A stretch of 64,000 nucleotides of DNA from CAG-964 sp902789345. Its GTDB lineage: Bacteria; Bacillota; Clostridia; Oscillospirales; Acutalibacteraceae. The stretch is taken from NCBI GenBank assembly GCA_052117325.1, contig JBQKJJ010000011.1, one strand, 5' to 3'. Positions 34,999-43,134 of this stretch are shown here, piece after piece. Under the pieces are notes generated by a model. That model had not been told where the DNA came from, did not search any database, and was given only the letters and a program-made list of their open reading frames with translations. The translations under genes and the position numbers were made by a program. Position 1 is the first letter of the stretch, and each line of letters starts with the position of its first letter.

Positions 34999-36993
34999 TT
35001 ACTTCTTTACCTTTGCTGCCTTGTTGAGAGGCTTTTTCAGAATTGCAAGCATAAGCATACCTGCTATTGCACCGGCTGCCAAAGCCAAAATATAGAAGTA
35101 CCATGTGCCCTGCATTGTAGCGAATACGAACACTCCGCCGTGAGGAGCCATTAGCTTACAGCCAAACAATGCTGACAATGCACCTGCCAAAGCAGAACCT
35201 ACGAAGCAAGACGGAATAACTGTAAGCGGTGAAGACGCTGCGTAAGGGATTGCACCCTCTGTAATAAATGAAAGTCCCATTACATAGTTTACAGGAGCGT
35301 TCTTTCTTTCATCCTCTGTCCATCTGTTCTTAAAGAATGTGTTTGAAAGAGCGATAGCCAGCGGAGGAACCATACCGCCTATCATAACAGCAGCCATAAT
35401 CATATAAGCTGAATCTGTTGCATTTGCAAGTGATAATGTTGCAAATGTGTAAGCTGCCTTGTTGAAAGGACCACCCATATCTATTGACATCATACCTGCA
35501 AGCAATGCACAAAGCGGAACCATCATTGCCGGATTTGCCGCTATTGTATTAAGTCCGTCTGACATACCCTGGTTGATAAGTCCCATAATTGGGTTTACAG
35601 CACACATTATAACAAGTATGCTTCCTAAGCCCAGCAGCGGATAAATAAGCACCGGCTTAATACCCTCGAGTGCTCTTGGCATTTTGTCGCACATTTTTTC
35701 AATAGCAAGCATTAAGTAACCGCCTGCAAAACCTGCCAACAAACCGCCTAAGAAACCGGAAGGAATTGCAGCTGCAACGCCTGCAGCTGCGGCTGCGTCA
35801 CCTGTAAGGGCTGCCGGGTTGGCAAAGGTTGCACCGGAGGTTGCCAAGAAACCGCCTACCAAACCTACAAGCAAGCCCGGACGGTCTGCTATAGACCTGG
35901 CAATAAAGCCTGCCAAAATCGGAACCATTAGGCTAAACGCCACACCGCCAAGTGTTTTAAACCAATTTGCTACCGGAGTAACTGTACCAAAGGCACTGCC
36001 AACCTCCTGTGCGTTTACGCCGCTCATTATGTCTATAAGGAATGCTATTGCAATAAATATACCGCCTGCTACAACAAACGGAAGCATATGTGAAACGCCG
36101 TTCATAAGGTGCTTGTACAGCTGACGGCCTACACTTTCGTTCATACCGGAATCTACATCTTCTGCGGCTTTTTCACTGTGGTATACAGGAGCCTTGCCGT
36201 CGATAATCTTTTGGATTAATTCCTGAGGCTTTTGAATACCCTGCGAAACAGGCACGCTTATTAACGGCTTTCCGTTGAATCTTGCCATTTCTACCGACTT
36301 ATCGGCGGCAATAATAATACCGTCACAATTAGCAATTTCTTCTTTTGTAAGAACATTCTTTGCACCGCCGGAGCCGTTTGTTTCCGCCTTTAGAGGGTAT
36401 CCCATTTCTTTACCGGCTTTTTCAAGAGCCTCGGCTGCCATGTATGTGTGGGCAATGCCTGTAGGACAGGCTGTTACTGCCAATATTCTGTAGCCCTGCT
36501 TTTGCGGCTTTGCTTCCTCTTTAGCCTCGGCACCGAATTTTTCAATTTCTTTTTTATCTATAATGCTTAAAAACTCGTCTTTTGATTTTGCATTAACCAA
36601 GTCAGATTTAAACTTATCGTCCATAAGCATCTGCATCAATCTTGAAAGCACTTCCAAATGAACATCACCGTCGTTTGGAGCGGCTATCATAAATATAAGA
36701 TCAGACGGCTGACCGTCCATAGCCTGGTAATCAACGCCCTTTGGTACAGTTACTGCCGCCAAAGCCGGCTTTTTTACTGCTTCGCTTTTAGCATGAGGAA
36801 TAGCTATGCCCTGTCCTATAGCAGTTGAGCATTGTTCCTCTCTGGATAAAATTCCCTCCTTGTACTTTGCTACATCTGCAAGGTTTCCTGCTTGCTTATG
36901 AAGCGAAATAAGCTTGTCTATAGCCTCTGCTTTTGAACCTAAAGAAATGCCTAGCTCTATACTTTGTTTACTAAGTAAGTCTGTAATACGCAT
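34999..36993 (-). CDS. fruA: Fructose-specific PTS enzyme IIABC
   Basis: A 664-aa fused permease. IIA domain at 1-145 with phospho-His67 in A-I-P-H-A-K; IIB at about 165-265 with the phospho-Cys in T-A-C-P-T-G-I-A-H-T; IIC at about 290-655 with roughly ten membrane spans and G-F-I-T-E-G-A-I-P-Y. It imports fructose as fructose 1-phosphate, the substrate of FruK encoded 15 bp upstream. Domain order A-B-C is the usual Firmicute form. Confidence 0.96.
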   Translation of the reverse strand: MRITDLLSKQSIELGISLGSKAEAIDKLISLHKQAGNLADVAKYKEGILSREEQCSTAIGQGIAIPHAKSEAVKKPALAAVTVPKGVDYQAMDGQPSDLIFMIAAPNDGDVHLEVLSRLMQMLMDDKFKSDLVNAKSKDEFLSIIDKKEIEKFGAEAKEEAKPQKQGYRILAVTACPTGIAHTYMAAEALEKAGKEMGYPLKAETNGSGGAKNVLTKEEIANCDGIIIAADKSVEMARFNGKPLISVPVSQGIQKPQELIQKIIDGKAPVYHSEKAAEDVDSGMNESVGRQLYKHLMNGVSHMLPFVVAGGIFIAIAFLIDIMSGVNAQEVGSAFGTVTPVANWFKTLGGVAFSLMVPILAGFIARSIADRPGLLVGLVGGFLATSGATFANPAALTGDAAAAAGVAAAIPSGFLGGLLAGFAGGYLMLAIEKMCDKMPRALEGIKPVLIYPLLGLGSILVIMCAVNPIMGLINQGMSDGLNTIAANPAMMVPLCALLAGMMSIDMGGPFNKAAYTFATLSLANATDSAYMIMAAVMIGGMVPPLAIALSNTFFKNRWTEDERKNAPVNYVMGLSFITEGAIPYAASSPLTVIPSCFVGSALAGALSALFGCKLMAPHGGVFVFATMQGTWYFYILALAAGAIAGMLMLAILKKPLNKAAKVKK

Positions 36994-37008
36994 AAATTTT
37001 CCCTCCTG

Positions 37009-37911
37009 TTAAAATTTATTAATAAGTTCAAAAATTTTTTCTTTAGTTGCCAGTCCCTCTGAAAAGGCTGTTGCACTGCCTGCGGCAGAGCCTAATCTAA
37101 GAGAATAGCTGTAATCGCCTGTTTCTGTATAGCCGGCTATAAAGCCTGCTACCATACTGTCGCCTGCGCCTACCGAATTTACTACCTTGCCCTTTGGAAC
37201 TCCTATTTTTGTTACAGCACCGTTGCTGTCAACAAGCATTGCACCGTCTCCTGCCATAGAAACAACTACATTTTCTGCACCCATTTCCTGAAGCTTTTCT
37301 GCGTAATGTACAATCTCGTCGTCACTTTTCAGCTGTACTCCAAACATTTCTCCAAGCTCGTGGTTGTTGGGCTTTATTAAAAACGGTTTGTATTTTAAAA
37401 CATTCAGCAACAGGTCTTTTGTTGCGTCTACCACAAACATTATTCCTTTGTTTTGCAAGCGCTCCATAATTTTTTCGTAAATGTCGCTTGGCATTGACTT
37501 TGGTATGCTTCCGGCAAGCACCAGATAGTCACCCTTTTTTAGTTGGTCAAGCTTTGAAAAAAGCTGCTGCAATGCATCGGAATTAATTTCCGGACCTGCA
37601 CCGTTAATGTCTGTTTCTTCTGTTGCCTTTAGCTTAACATTTATTCGGGTCATTCCCTTTTCCAGCTCTATGAAGTCGGTTTTCACTCCAAAGCTCTTAA
37701 CGCCTTTTTCAAGTGCGTGTCCTGTAAAGCCGGCTATAAAGCCTAACGCAACATTTTCTACACCAAGGTTGCCTAAAACGGTTGAAACATTAATGCCCTT
37801 GCCGCCAAACATTACCTCTTCTTTGACTGCTCGGTTTACCGACCCCAGCTGTAACGCCTGCGTATGCATAACATAATCAATAGCCGGGTTAAATGTAACC
37901 GTATAGATCAT
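37009..37911 (-). CDS. fruK: 1-Phosphofructokinase
   Basis: A 300-aa PfkB-family kinase converting fructose 1-phosphate to fructose 1,6-bisphosphate. The N-terminal motif G-G-K-G-I-N-V-S and the C-terminal anion hole and base G-A-G-D-S-M-V-A-G-F (about 249-258) are intact. Its ATG overlaps the fruR stop by four bases, so translation is coupled. Confidence 0.95.
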   Translation of the reverse strand: MIYTVTFNPAIDYVMHTQALQLGSVNRAVKEEVMFGGKGINVSTVLGNLGVENVALGFIAGFTGHALEKGVKSFGVKTDFIELEKGMTRINVKLKATEETDINGAGPEINSDALQQLFSKLDQLKKGDYLVLAGSIPKSMPSDIYEKIMERLQNKGIMFVVDATKDLLLNVLKYKPFLIKPNNHELGEMFGVQLKSDDEIVHYAEKLQEMGAENVVVSMAGDGAMLVDSNGAVTKIGVPKGKVVNSVGAGDSMVAGFIAGYTETGDYSYSLRLGSAAGSATAFSEGLATKEKIFELINKF

Positions 37912-38657
37912 ACCGACACCTCCTTAACCACTGTTATATCTTTAAAAGCCTTGTCTGCCAGTTGGTCTGTAATTATACAGGTGTTTCTAAGCTCCGCAAA
38001 GGTAACAGAAAACACCTTGCTAAACTTAGTATGGTCAGCAAGTACAATAGTAATCATACTGCGTTTTGCTGCCTCTGTTTTCATTGCCGCTTCTTCTGTA
38101 TCCGGCGTGGTAAAACCAACTGTTGTTGAAATTCCGTTTGCTCCTAAAAAAGACTTAGTAAAATTAAATCTTTGCATATTGCAAATGCCCTCTGCACCTA
38201 CAACTGCCTCTGTAGATTGTTTTAACCTGCCGCCTATTACATAGGTTTTCAGCCCCTTGCTTAAAAGCTTTTTGGCGTGCGCTATACCGTTGGTAACAAA
38301 TGTTGCCTTTGAATCCTCGATATAGTCAATCATACAGCTTGTGGTTGTTCCTGCGTCTATATATACAAAATCATTGTCATATATAAGTGACGCCGCGTAT
38401 TTTCCTATTGCCTTTTTTTCTTCAATACACTGAAGCTCTTTAGTAGCCACATCGTCCTCGGAAACATCGTATGTTTTATCAATGGCAGTTGCACCGCCAT
38501 GCACCTTATTTAGCTTTCCCAAATGGTCAAGAGTATTCAAGTCTCGCCTAATGGTTGATTCAGAGGCGCTTAAAATCTGAGTCAGCTCCGATACAGTTAC
38601 TGCTTTTTTATTCTCCAGTAATTCAAGTATTGCCGAATGTCTTTCTTCTGATAACAT
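37908..38657 (-). CDS. fruR: DeoR-family regulator of the fructose operon
   Basis: A 249-aa repressor. The N-terminal helix-turn-helix S-E-L-T-Q-I-L-S-A-S-E-S-T-I-R-R-D-L (about 19-36) is the DeoR signature; the C-terminal sugar-phosphate-sensing domain includes I-D-A-G-T-T-T and L-G-A-N-G-I. First gene of the fru-pts cluster, so it likely represses its own operon and responds to fructose 1-phosphate. Candidate operators are the TGTCAAAA repeats at 38718-38778. Confidence 0.93.
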   Translation of the reverse strand: MLSEERHSAILELLENKKAVTVSELTQILSASESTIRRDLNTLDHLGKLNKVHGGATAIDKTYDVSEDDVATKELQCIEEKKAIGKYAASLIYDNDFVYIDAGTTTSCMIDYIEDSKATFVTNGIAHAKKLLSKGLKTYVIGGRLKQSTEAVVGAEGICNMQRFNFTKSFLGANGISTTVGFTTPDTEEAAMKTEAAKRSMITIVLADHTKFSKVFSVTFAELRNTCIITDQLADKAFKDITVVKEVSV

Positions 38658-38681
38658 CTTTTGTTCCCTCCCTGTGGTTAT

Positions 38682-38709
38682 ATAATAACATAAATAAAAT
38701 AAAAATCAA
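38682..38709 (-). promoter_or_regulatory. Promoter of the fruR-fruK-fruA-ptsHI operon
   Basis: On the minus strand TTGATT (38704-38709), 16 bp, TATTAT (38682-38687), 24 bp before the fruR ATG. Confidence 0.6.
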
Positions 38710-38717
38710 GCATTTTC

Positions 38718-38778
38718 TTTCAAAAACATTCATCTATTTTTAGGCAAATCAGTGTCAAAACCGCATAAATTGTCAAAA
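38718..38778. promoter_or_regulatory. Repeated TGTCAAAA motifs upstream of fruR
   Basis: TGTCAAAA occurs at 38753-38760 and 38771-38778, and TTTCAAAA at 38718-38725. They are direct repeats spaced 18 and 35 bp, so on similar helix faces, just upstream of the -35 box. DeoR-family repressors often bind direct repeats, so this is a candidate FruR operator. Confidence 0.4.
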
Positions 38779-38895
38779 ACAAGCAATTTTATTATTGATT
38801 TTCAATAAACTGCCACAATTTTGTTTATTCAAAATTACATATACTTTCGTCATAATGCACTAGCTGATTTCAAGAAATTTGTGCCATTGATAGAA

Positions 38896-38957
38896 AAAAC
38901 GGCCCGCCGTAAAATACACATTTTAAGTGCAAATTACCGGCAAGCCGTTTTGTTATG
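38896..38957 (-). terminator. Terminator after enolase
   Basis: On the minus strand AACGGCTTGCCGGTAA pairs, with bulges, with TTACGGCGGGCCGTT and is followed by T6. It ends the eno transcript. The rest of the 38779-39133 gap holds no supported gene. Confidence 0.75.
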
Positions 38958-39133
38958 ATTATTTATAAAAGGGGACTATAATTAAATACCGTTCAAAATC
39001 AGTCAAAAGCCTACAACAACCTGCGCCAAAGAAACCACATACACCGCAAAGGCTAACAGCCCTTGCATAGTGGAGTATAGGTTAAAGTGCAAAATATGTT
39101 ATGCGCTTTTAAAATTTTGCTGTTTAGTATTAA

Positions 39134-40426
39134 TTATTTAACATTAAATGCGTTCATTTGTGGGTAAACAGCACTTTCGCCAAGCTCTTCTTCAATTCTA
39201 AGCAGCTGGTTGTACTTAGCTACACGCTCAGAACGGCTAGGAGCACCTGTCTTAATTTGGCAAGTGTTAAGAGCCACTGCAAGATCGGCAATAGTTGTGT
39301 CTGCTGTTTCACCGCTGCGGTGAGATGAAATTGCTGTGTAGCCGGCCTTGTGCGCCATTTTAATAGCCTCAAGTGTTTCGGATACAGAACCGATCTGGTT
39401 TAGCTTAATCAAAATTGAGTTACCGCAGCCAAGCTTAATACCCTTTGAAAGTCTTTCTGTATTAGTAACAAACAGGTCGTCACCTACAAGCTGAACCTTG
39501 TCGCCAAGCTCCTTTGTAAGCTCCTGCCAGCCTTCCCAGTCCTCTTCGTCAAGTGCGTCTTCAATAGAGATAATAGGGTACTTTTCAACCAAGCTCTTCC
39601 AGTGTGCAATAAGCTCCTGTGATGTAAACTTTAGACCGGACTTAGGCAAAACATATTCGCCTTTCTTTGAGCCCTTCCACTCTGAAGACGCTGCGTCCAT
39701 AGCAATCATAAAGTCCTTGCCAGGTTCATAGCCGGCATTTTTAACAGCTTCAAGGATATACTGAATAGCCTCTTCGTCGCTTGCAAGGTCAGGAGCAAAG
39801 CCACCCTCGTCACCTACTGATGTAGCCAAACCCTTTGACTTTAGCAGTGCTGCCAAAGCGTGGAACACCTCTGCACACCAACGCAGACATTCTTTAAAGC
39901 TAGGTGCGCCAACCGGCATAATCATAAATTCCTGTACATCTACAGTGTTGGCAGCGTGTGCACCGCCGTTTAGAATGTTCATCATAGGTACAGGCAGACG
40001 GTTGCCTGAAATGCCGCCTAAAAATCTGTATAGAGGCACGCCCAAAGCTGTAGCAGCAGCTCTTGCTGTAGCAATAGATACAGCCAAAATAGCATTAGCG
40101 CCAAGCTTTGACTTGTCCTTTGTGCCGTCGGCCTTTATCATAGCCTTGTCCACTGCGTAAATGTCTGTAGCGTCCATACCTGTAATTGTATCGTTAATAA
40201 TTGTGTTAATATTTTCAACAGCCTTTGAAACGCCCTTGCCAAGGTATCTTGACTTGTCGCCGTCTCTAAGCTCTAATGCTTCAAATTCGCCTGTAGAAGC
40301 ACCGCTTGGCGCTGTACCCCTTGCTACAGTCCCGTCTACAAGAGTTACCTCAGCCTCTACTGTAGGGTTGCCTCTTGAATCAAGTATTTCTCTTCCTATT
40401 ACCTTTTCAATTTCAAAATATGACAT
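39134..40426 (-). CDS. eno: Enolase
   Basis: A 430-aa glycolytic enzyme that dehydrates 2-phosphoglycerate to PEP. The start I-E-K-V-I-G-R-E-I-L-D-S-R-G-N-P-T-V-E is canonical, and the catalytic S-H-R-S-G-E-T and Mg ligands (D in I-A-M-D-A-A, E in I-S-I-E-D-A-L-D-E-E-D, D in L-V-G-D-D-L) are intact. Start 40426 is set by AAAGGAG; an extension to 40525 is leader sequence. Monocistronic, from a promoter whose initiation region holds a 36-bp perfect palindrome. Its product PEP feeds the PTS genes next door. Confidence 0.97.
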   Translation of the reverse strand: MSYFEIEKVIGREILDSRGNPTVEAEVTLVDGTVARGTAPSGASTGEFEALELRDGDKSRYLGKGVSKAVENINTIINDTITGMDATDIYAVDKAMIKADGTKDKSKLGANAILAVSIATARAAATALGVPLYRFLGGISGNRLPVPMMNILNGGAHAANTVDVQEFMIMPVGAPSFKECLRWCAEVFHALAALLKSKGLATSVGDEGGFAPDLASDEEAIQYILEAVKNAGYEPGKDFMIAMDAASSEWKGSKKGEYVLPKSGLKFTSQELIAHWKSLVEKYPIISIEDALDEEDWEGWQELTKELGDKVQLVGDDLFVTNTERLSKGIKLGCGNSILIKLNQIGSVSETLEAIKMAHKAGYTAISSHRSGETADTTIADLAVALNTCQIKTGAPSRSERVAKYNQLLRIEEELGESAVYPQMNAFNVK

Positions 40427-40459
40427 TTTGCAAAACTCCTTTGCTATGCAGACATCCTT

Positions 40460-40484
40460 CCGGAAGGTTAAGCACTCCTTCCGG
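40460..40484 (-). other. Hairpin in the enolase mRNA leader
   Basis: CCGGAAGG (40460-40467) and CCTTCCGG (40477-40484) form an 8-bp GC-rich stem about 35 nt upstream of the eno start codon. No T-run follows on the minus strand, so it is not a terminator; it may stabilise the 5' end of the message. Confidence 0.5.
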
Positions 40485-40532
40485 GAAAATAAAAAAGAAG
40501 CTAAACTTTTCAATAAGGAGTCCACATGATTT

Positions 40533-40568
40533 ATTCTAATTAGTTAGTTACCACTAACTAATTAGAAT
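40533..40568. promoter_or_regulatory. 36-bp perfect palindrome in the eno promoter (operator)
   Basis: Perfect 16-bp arms, 40533-40548 and 40553-40568, surround TACC. It begins within the eno -10 box and covers the expected transcription start, a classic repressor position. Its core GTTAGT-N4-ACTAAC (40543-40558) is identical to that in the ZIP-gene promoter at 41722-41737. The binding protein is unknown. Confidence 0.7.
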
Positions 40569-40595
40569 TATAATACAGCACATTATTAAAATCAA
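40567..40595 (-). promoter_or_regulatory. Promoter of enolase
   Basis: On the minus strand TTGATT (40590-40595), 17 bp, TATAAT (40567-40572). The transcript would start inside the palindrome and have a leader of about 130 nt. Confidence 0.7.
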
Positions 40596-40750
40596 TAGCT
40601 TTACCAACATTTTTAAAATTTTACTTATTTTTAATCATTTAAAGCACCGTTAATAAGTAAAAATTCTATATGATATACCTCCGGCTGTGGAATACACTAA
40701 ATTTTTATGGTTTTACATCCCTTAAGCATTTTTACAAAACTTAGTAAATA

Positions 40751-41533
40751 TTACGAAAAGGCAGTATCCAATATCATCATTAACATAAATCCCACAGCCA
40801 CCCCTACAGTGCCTATGTTTGAGTGTTTACCCGACTGGGACTCCGGTATAAGCTCCTCGGTTATAACATAAACCATTGCACCGGCCGCAAACGAAAGAAA
40901 ATACGGCAATATAGGCGTTGTAATTTCTGCAAACATTATGGTAAACAGCGCTCCTATCGGCTCTACTACACCTGACACCACGCCTAATGCAAAGGACTTT
41001 GGTTTTGAAAACCCGCCTGCATTAAGTGGCATAGAGATAATAGCGCCCTCCGGAAAATTTTGTATAGCTATACCTATTGCCAAAGAAAGCGCACCGGCAA
41101 AGGTTATGCCTGTGTTATCCAAAAGGCAGCCTGCAAAGGTAACACCTACCGCCATACCCTCCGGAATATTGTGCAGCATTACAGCAAACAAAAGCATAGT
41201 GTTGTCGGATAAGCTAACTTTTACACCCTCTGGCTTATTACTGTTTAAATGCAGATGGGGAATAAGACTGTCCAGCACCAGCAAAAAAGCTATACCAAGC
41301 ATAAACCCTACTAAAGCCGGCACCCAGCTTACAACTCCCTGCTGCTGTGCCATATCTATAGAGGGAATTAACAGCGACCATACAGACGCCGCCAGCATAA
41401 CCCCTGCCGCAAAACCCAGCATAAGCTTTTGCAGTTTTTCGTTAATTTTACTTTTTATAAAAAATACTAACGCAGAACCAAGGGAGGTTCCTAAAAAAGG
41501 CACCAGTAAAATAACAGCACCCTGCAAAATCAT
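40751..41533 (-). CDS. ZIP family divalent metal transporter
   Basis: A 260-aa membrane protein with eight predicted spans. The signature of span IV, H-N-I-P-E-G-M-A-V-G (about 119-128), and of span V, I-A-I-Q-N-F-P-E-G-A (about 155-164), give the binuclear metal site of GufA/ZupT-type ZIP proteins, which import zinc, iron or manganese. A His-rich loop is reduced to H-L-H-L. The ATG overlaps the stop of a 44-aa upstream gene, and the promoter has a palindromic operator shared with enolase. Confidence 0.92.
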   Translation of the reverse strand: MILQGAVILLVPFLGTSLGSALVFFIKSKINEKLQKLMLGFAAGVMLAASVWSLLIPSIDMAQQQGVVSWVPALVGFMLGIAFLLVLDSLIPHLHLNSNKPEGVKVSLSDNTMLLFAVMLHNIPEGMAVGVTFAGCLLDNTGITFAGALSLAIGIAIQNFPEGAIISMPLNAGGFSKPKSFALGVVSGVVEPIGALFTIMFAEITTPILPYFLSFAAGAMVYVITEELIPESQSGKHSNIGTVGVAVGFMLMMILDTAFS

Positions 41534-41664
41534 TTCATTTCACCGTTTTTTAAACCTGTCATTTCCACAAGCACCTGTGGGAGCCTATGAAGCAAATGCT
41601 GTTCCTTTACTGTAAGCGAACTACGGCTGTAGTCCGACATTTTTTTAATTACATATATATTCAT
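41530..41664 (-). CDS. 44-aa leader gene coupled to the ZIP transporter
   Basis: A minus-strand gene from ATG 41664, preceded by GAGGAGTG at good spacing, to TGA 41530-41532. That stop overlaps the ZIP start codon in the ATGA form typical of translational coupling. The product is soluble and basic, with no signal peptide and no Cys; a middle segment L-T-V-K-E-Q-H-L-L-H-R-L could be a short helix. I do not recognise a family. Alternatives are a regulatory leader peptide or the remnant of a longer regulator. The strong ribosome site and overlap make translation likely. Confidence 0.7.
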   Translation of the reverse strand: MNIYVIKKMSDYSRSSLTVKEQHLLHRLPQVLVEMTGLKNGEMK

Positions 41665-41721
41665 TTATCATCACTCCTCTATAATATATACGAAAGATTT
41701 TTAAATTTAGACTATAATAGA

Positions 41722-41737
41722 GTTAGTCTAAACTAAC
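41722..41737. promoter_or_regulatory. Palindromic operator in the ZIP promoter
   Basis: GTTAGT (41722-41727), CTAA, ACTAAC (41732-41737): a 16-bp operator three bases downstream of the -10 box. The same core half-sites with the same 4-bp spacing occur in the enolase promoter. Metal-responsive control is plausible from the gene it serves but not shown. Confidence 0.65.
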
Positions 41738-41740
41738 CTT

Positions 41741-41769
41741 ATTATAGCACATACCTTTTATGTATTCAA
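41741..41769 (-). promoter_or_regulatory. Promoter of leader gene and ZIP transporter
   Basis: On the minus strand TTGAAT (41764-41769), 17 bp, TATAAT (41741-41746). Confidence 0.7.
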
Positions 41770-41788
41770 CACTTAACCTCAAAATGAA

Positions 41789-41824
41789 AAGCAGGCCCTA
41801 ACCTTAGCGGAAAAGACCTGCTTA
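41789..41824 (-). terminator. Terminator after the MsmK-type ATPase gene
   Basis: AAGCAGG and CCTGCTT arms close a hairpin with extra internal pairing; on the minus strand TTTTCATTTT follows. Confidence 0.65.
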
Positions 41825-41854
41825 AATATTCTTTATTTATAGCTTAAACACAAA

Positions 41855-42973
41855 TTACTTTATATCCTGTGGAAGAGAAATATTCTTCTCTGTTTCCTTG
41901 TCGAAAATATGAAGTCTGCTTAAGTCAAATGCGATTTTAATAGTATCGCCAGGCTTAGCCTTTGATGTAGGAGCAACTCTGGCTGTAACTGAAGCTGAAC
42001 CAACTGTTAGGTACAGATAGATTTCAGCACCCATAAGCTCAGTAACCTCTACCTTTGCCTCCATAGCGTTAGCATATCTGTTAATGCTGTCATAATCGTC
42101 ATAAACATTTTCAGGACGAATACCGAACACTACTTCCTTACCAACATAGTTAGAAAGCTCAGAAGATTTTTCTGAAGGTACAGCAAGAGTAATACCGTCA
42201 AATGACAATGTGTATGTTTCACCGCTCTTACCAACTGTAGCGTTAATGAAGTTCATCTGTGGTGAACCGATAAATCCTGCAACGAACTCGTTAATTGGGT
42301 AGTCGTACAAATGCTGAGGTGTGTTTACCTGCTGTACAATACCGTCCTTCATAACAACGATTCTTGTACCCATTGTCATAGCCTCTGTTTGGTCATGGGT
42401 TACATAAATAAATGTTGTACCCAATCTCTGGTGAAGCTTAGAAATTTCTGTTCTCATCTGTGCACGCAGCTTAGCGTCAAGGTTTGACAGCGGCTCATCA
42501 AGCAAGAACACCTTAGGGTCACGGACAATAGCTCTACCCAGAGCAACACGCTGTCTTTGACCACCGGAAAGAGCCTTTGGCTTACGGTCAAGAAGATGAT
42601 CAATGTCAAGAATTCTTGCAGCCTCTTCAACTCTTCTGCGGATTTCTTCCTTTGGAGTTTTTCTTAGCTTTAGACCAAACGCCATATTGTCATATACTGA
42701 CATATGAGGATACAACGCATAGTTCTGGAATACCATTGCAATATCTCTGTCCTTAGGTGCAACATCGTTAGCAACAACATCGCCTATAGTAAGAGTACCC
42801 TTACTAATATCTTCCAAACCGGCAATCATTCTAAGTGTAGTAGATTTACCACAACCTGATGGTCCTACAAGAATAATAAACTCCTTATCTTCAATTTCAA
42901 GATTAACATCTGATACGGCTTCAACTCCGCCGTCATAAATTTTGTAAATGTGTTCAAGCTTTACACTAGCCAT
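41855..42973 (-). CDS. msmK: Sugar ABC transporter ATPase (MsmK/UgpC type)
   Basis: A 372-aa ATPase of the carbohydrate-uptake family. Walker A G-P-S-G-C-G-K-S-T (about 38-46), signature L-S-G-G-Q-R-Q-R-V-A, Walker B F-L-L-D-E-P-L-S-N-L-D and the C-terminal TOBE/regulatory domain (about 240-365) are present. The start at 42973 follows AGGAGG; a longer reading to 43027 is not conserved. No permease or binding-protein genes are adjacent, so it is probably the shared ATPase that serves several sugar importers, as MsmX/MsmK do in Bacillus and Streptococcus. Confidence 0.93.
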   Translation of the reverse strand: MASVKLEHIYKIYDGGVEAVSDVNLEIEDKEFIILVGPSGCGKSTTLRMIAGLEDISKGTLTIGDVVANDVAPKDRDIAMVFQNYALYPHMSVYDNMAFGLKLRKTPKEEIRRRVEEAARILDIDHLLDRKPKALSGGQRQRVALGRAIVRDPKVFLLDEPLSNLDAKLRAQMRTEISKLHQRLGTTFIYVTHDQTEAMTMGTRIVVMKDGIVQQVNTPQHLYDYPINEFVAGFIGSPQMNFINATVGKSGETYTLSFDGITLAVPSEKSSELSNYVGKEVVFGIRPENVYDDYDSINRYANAMEAKVEVTELMGAEIYLYLTVGSASVTARVAPTSKAKPGDTIKIAFDLSRLHIFDKETEKNISLPQDIK

Positions 42974-43134
42974 TTCACAGTACCTCCTAATTCTCCTTGC
43001 AAGTAACAGCAAGGTGTATTGTTTCACACAAAGTAGTATATCACTTTTATTTTCAACTTGCTAGTAAATTTTTTACTAAATATTTAAGTAGAGATTTTAC
43101 AAATCCAACAGTATGCGAAAAAAATATATTATAT

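Noticed and set aside
39003..39068. 21-aa hydrophobic minus-strand open frame downstream of eno, considered as SecG or a small membrane protein
   Set aside because: No ribosome site and no SecG-like second span; more likely chance.
40427..40525. N-terminal extension of enolase from GTG 40525
   Set aside because: Canonical enolase start at 40426 has AAAGGAG; the extension covers the leader hairpin.
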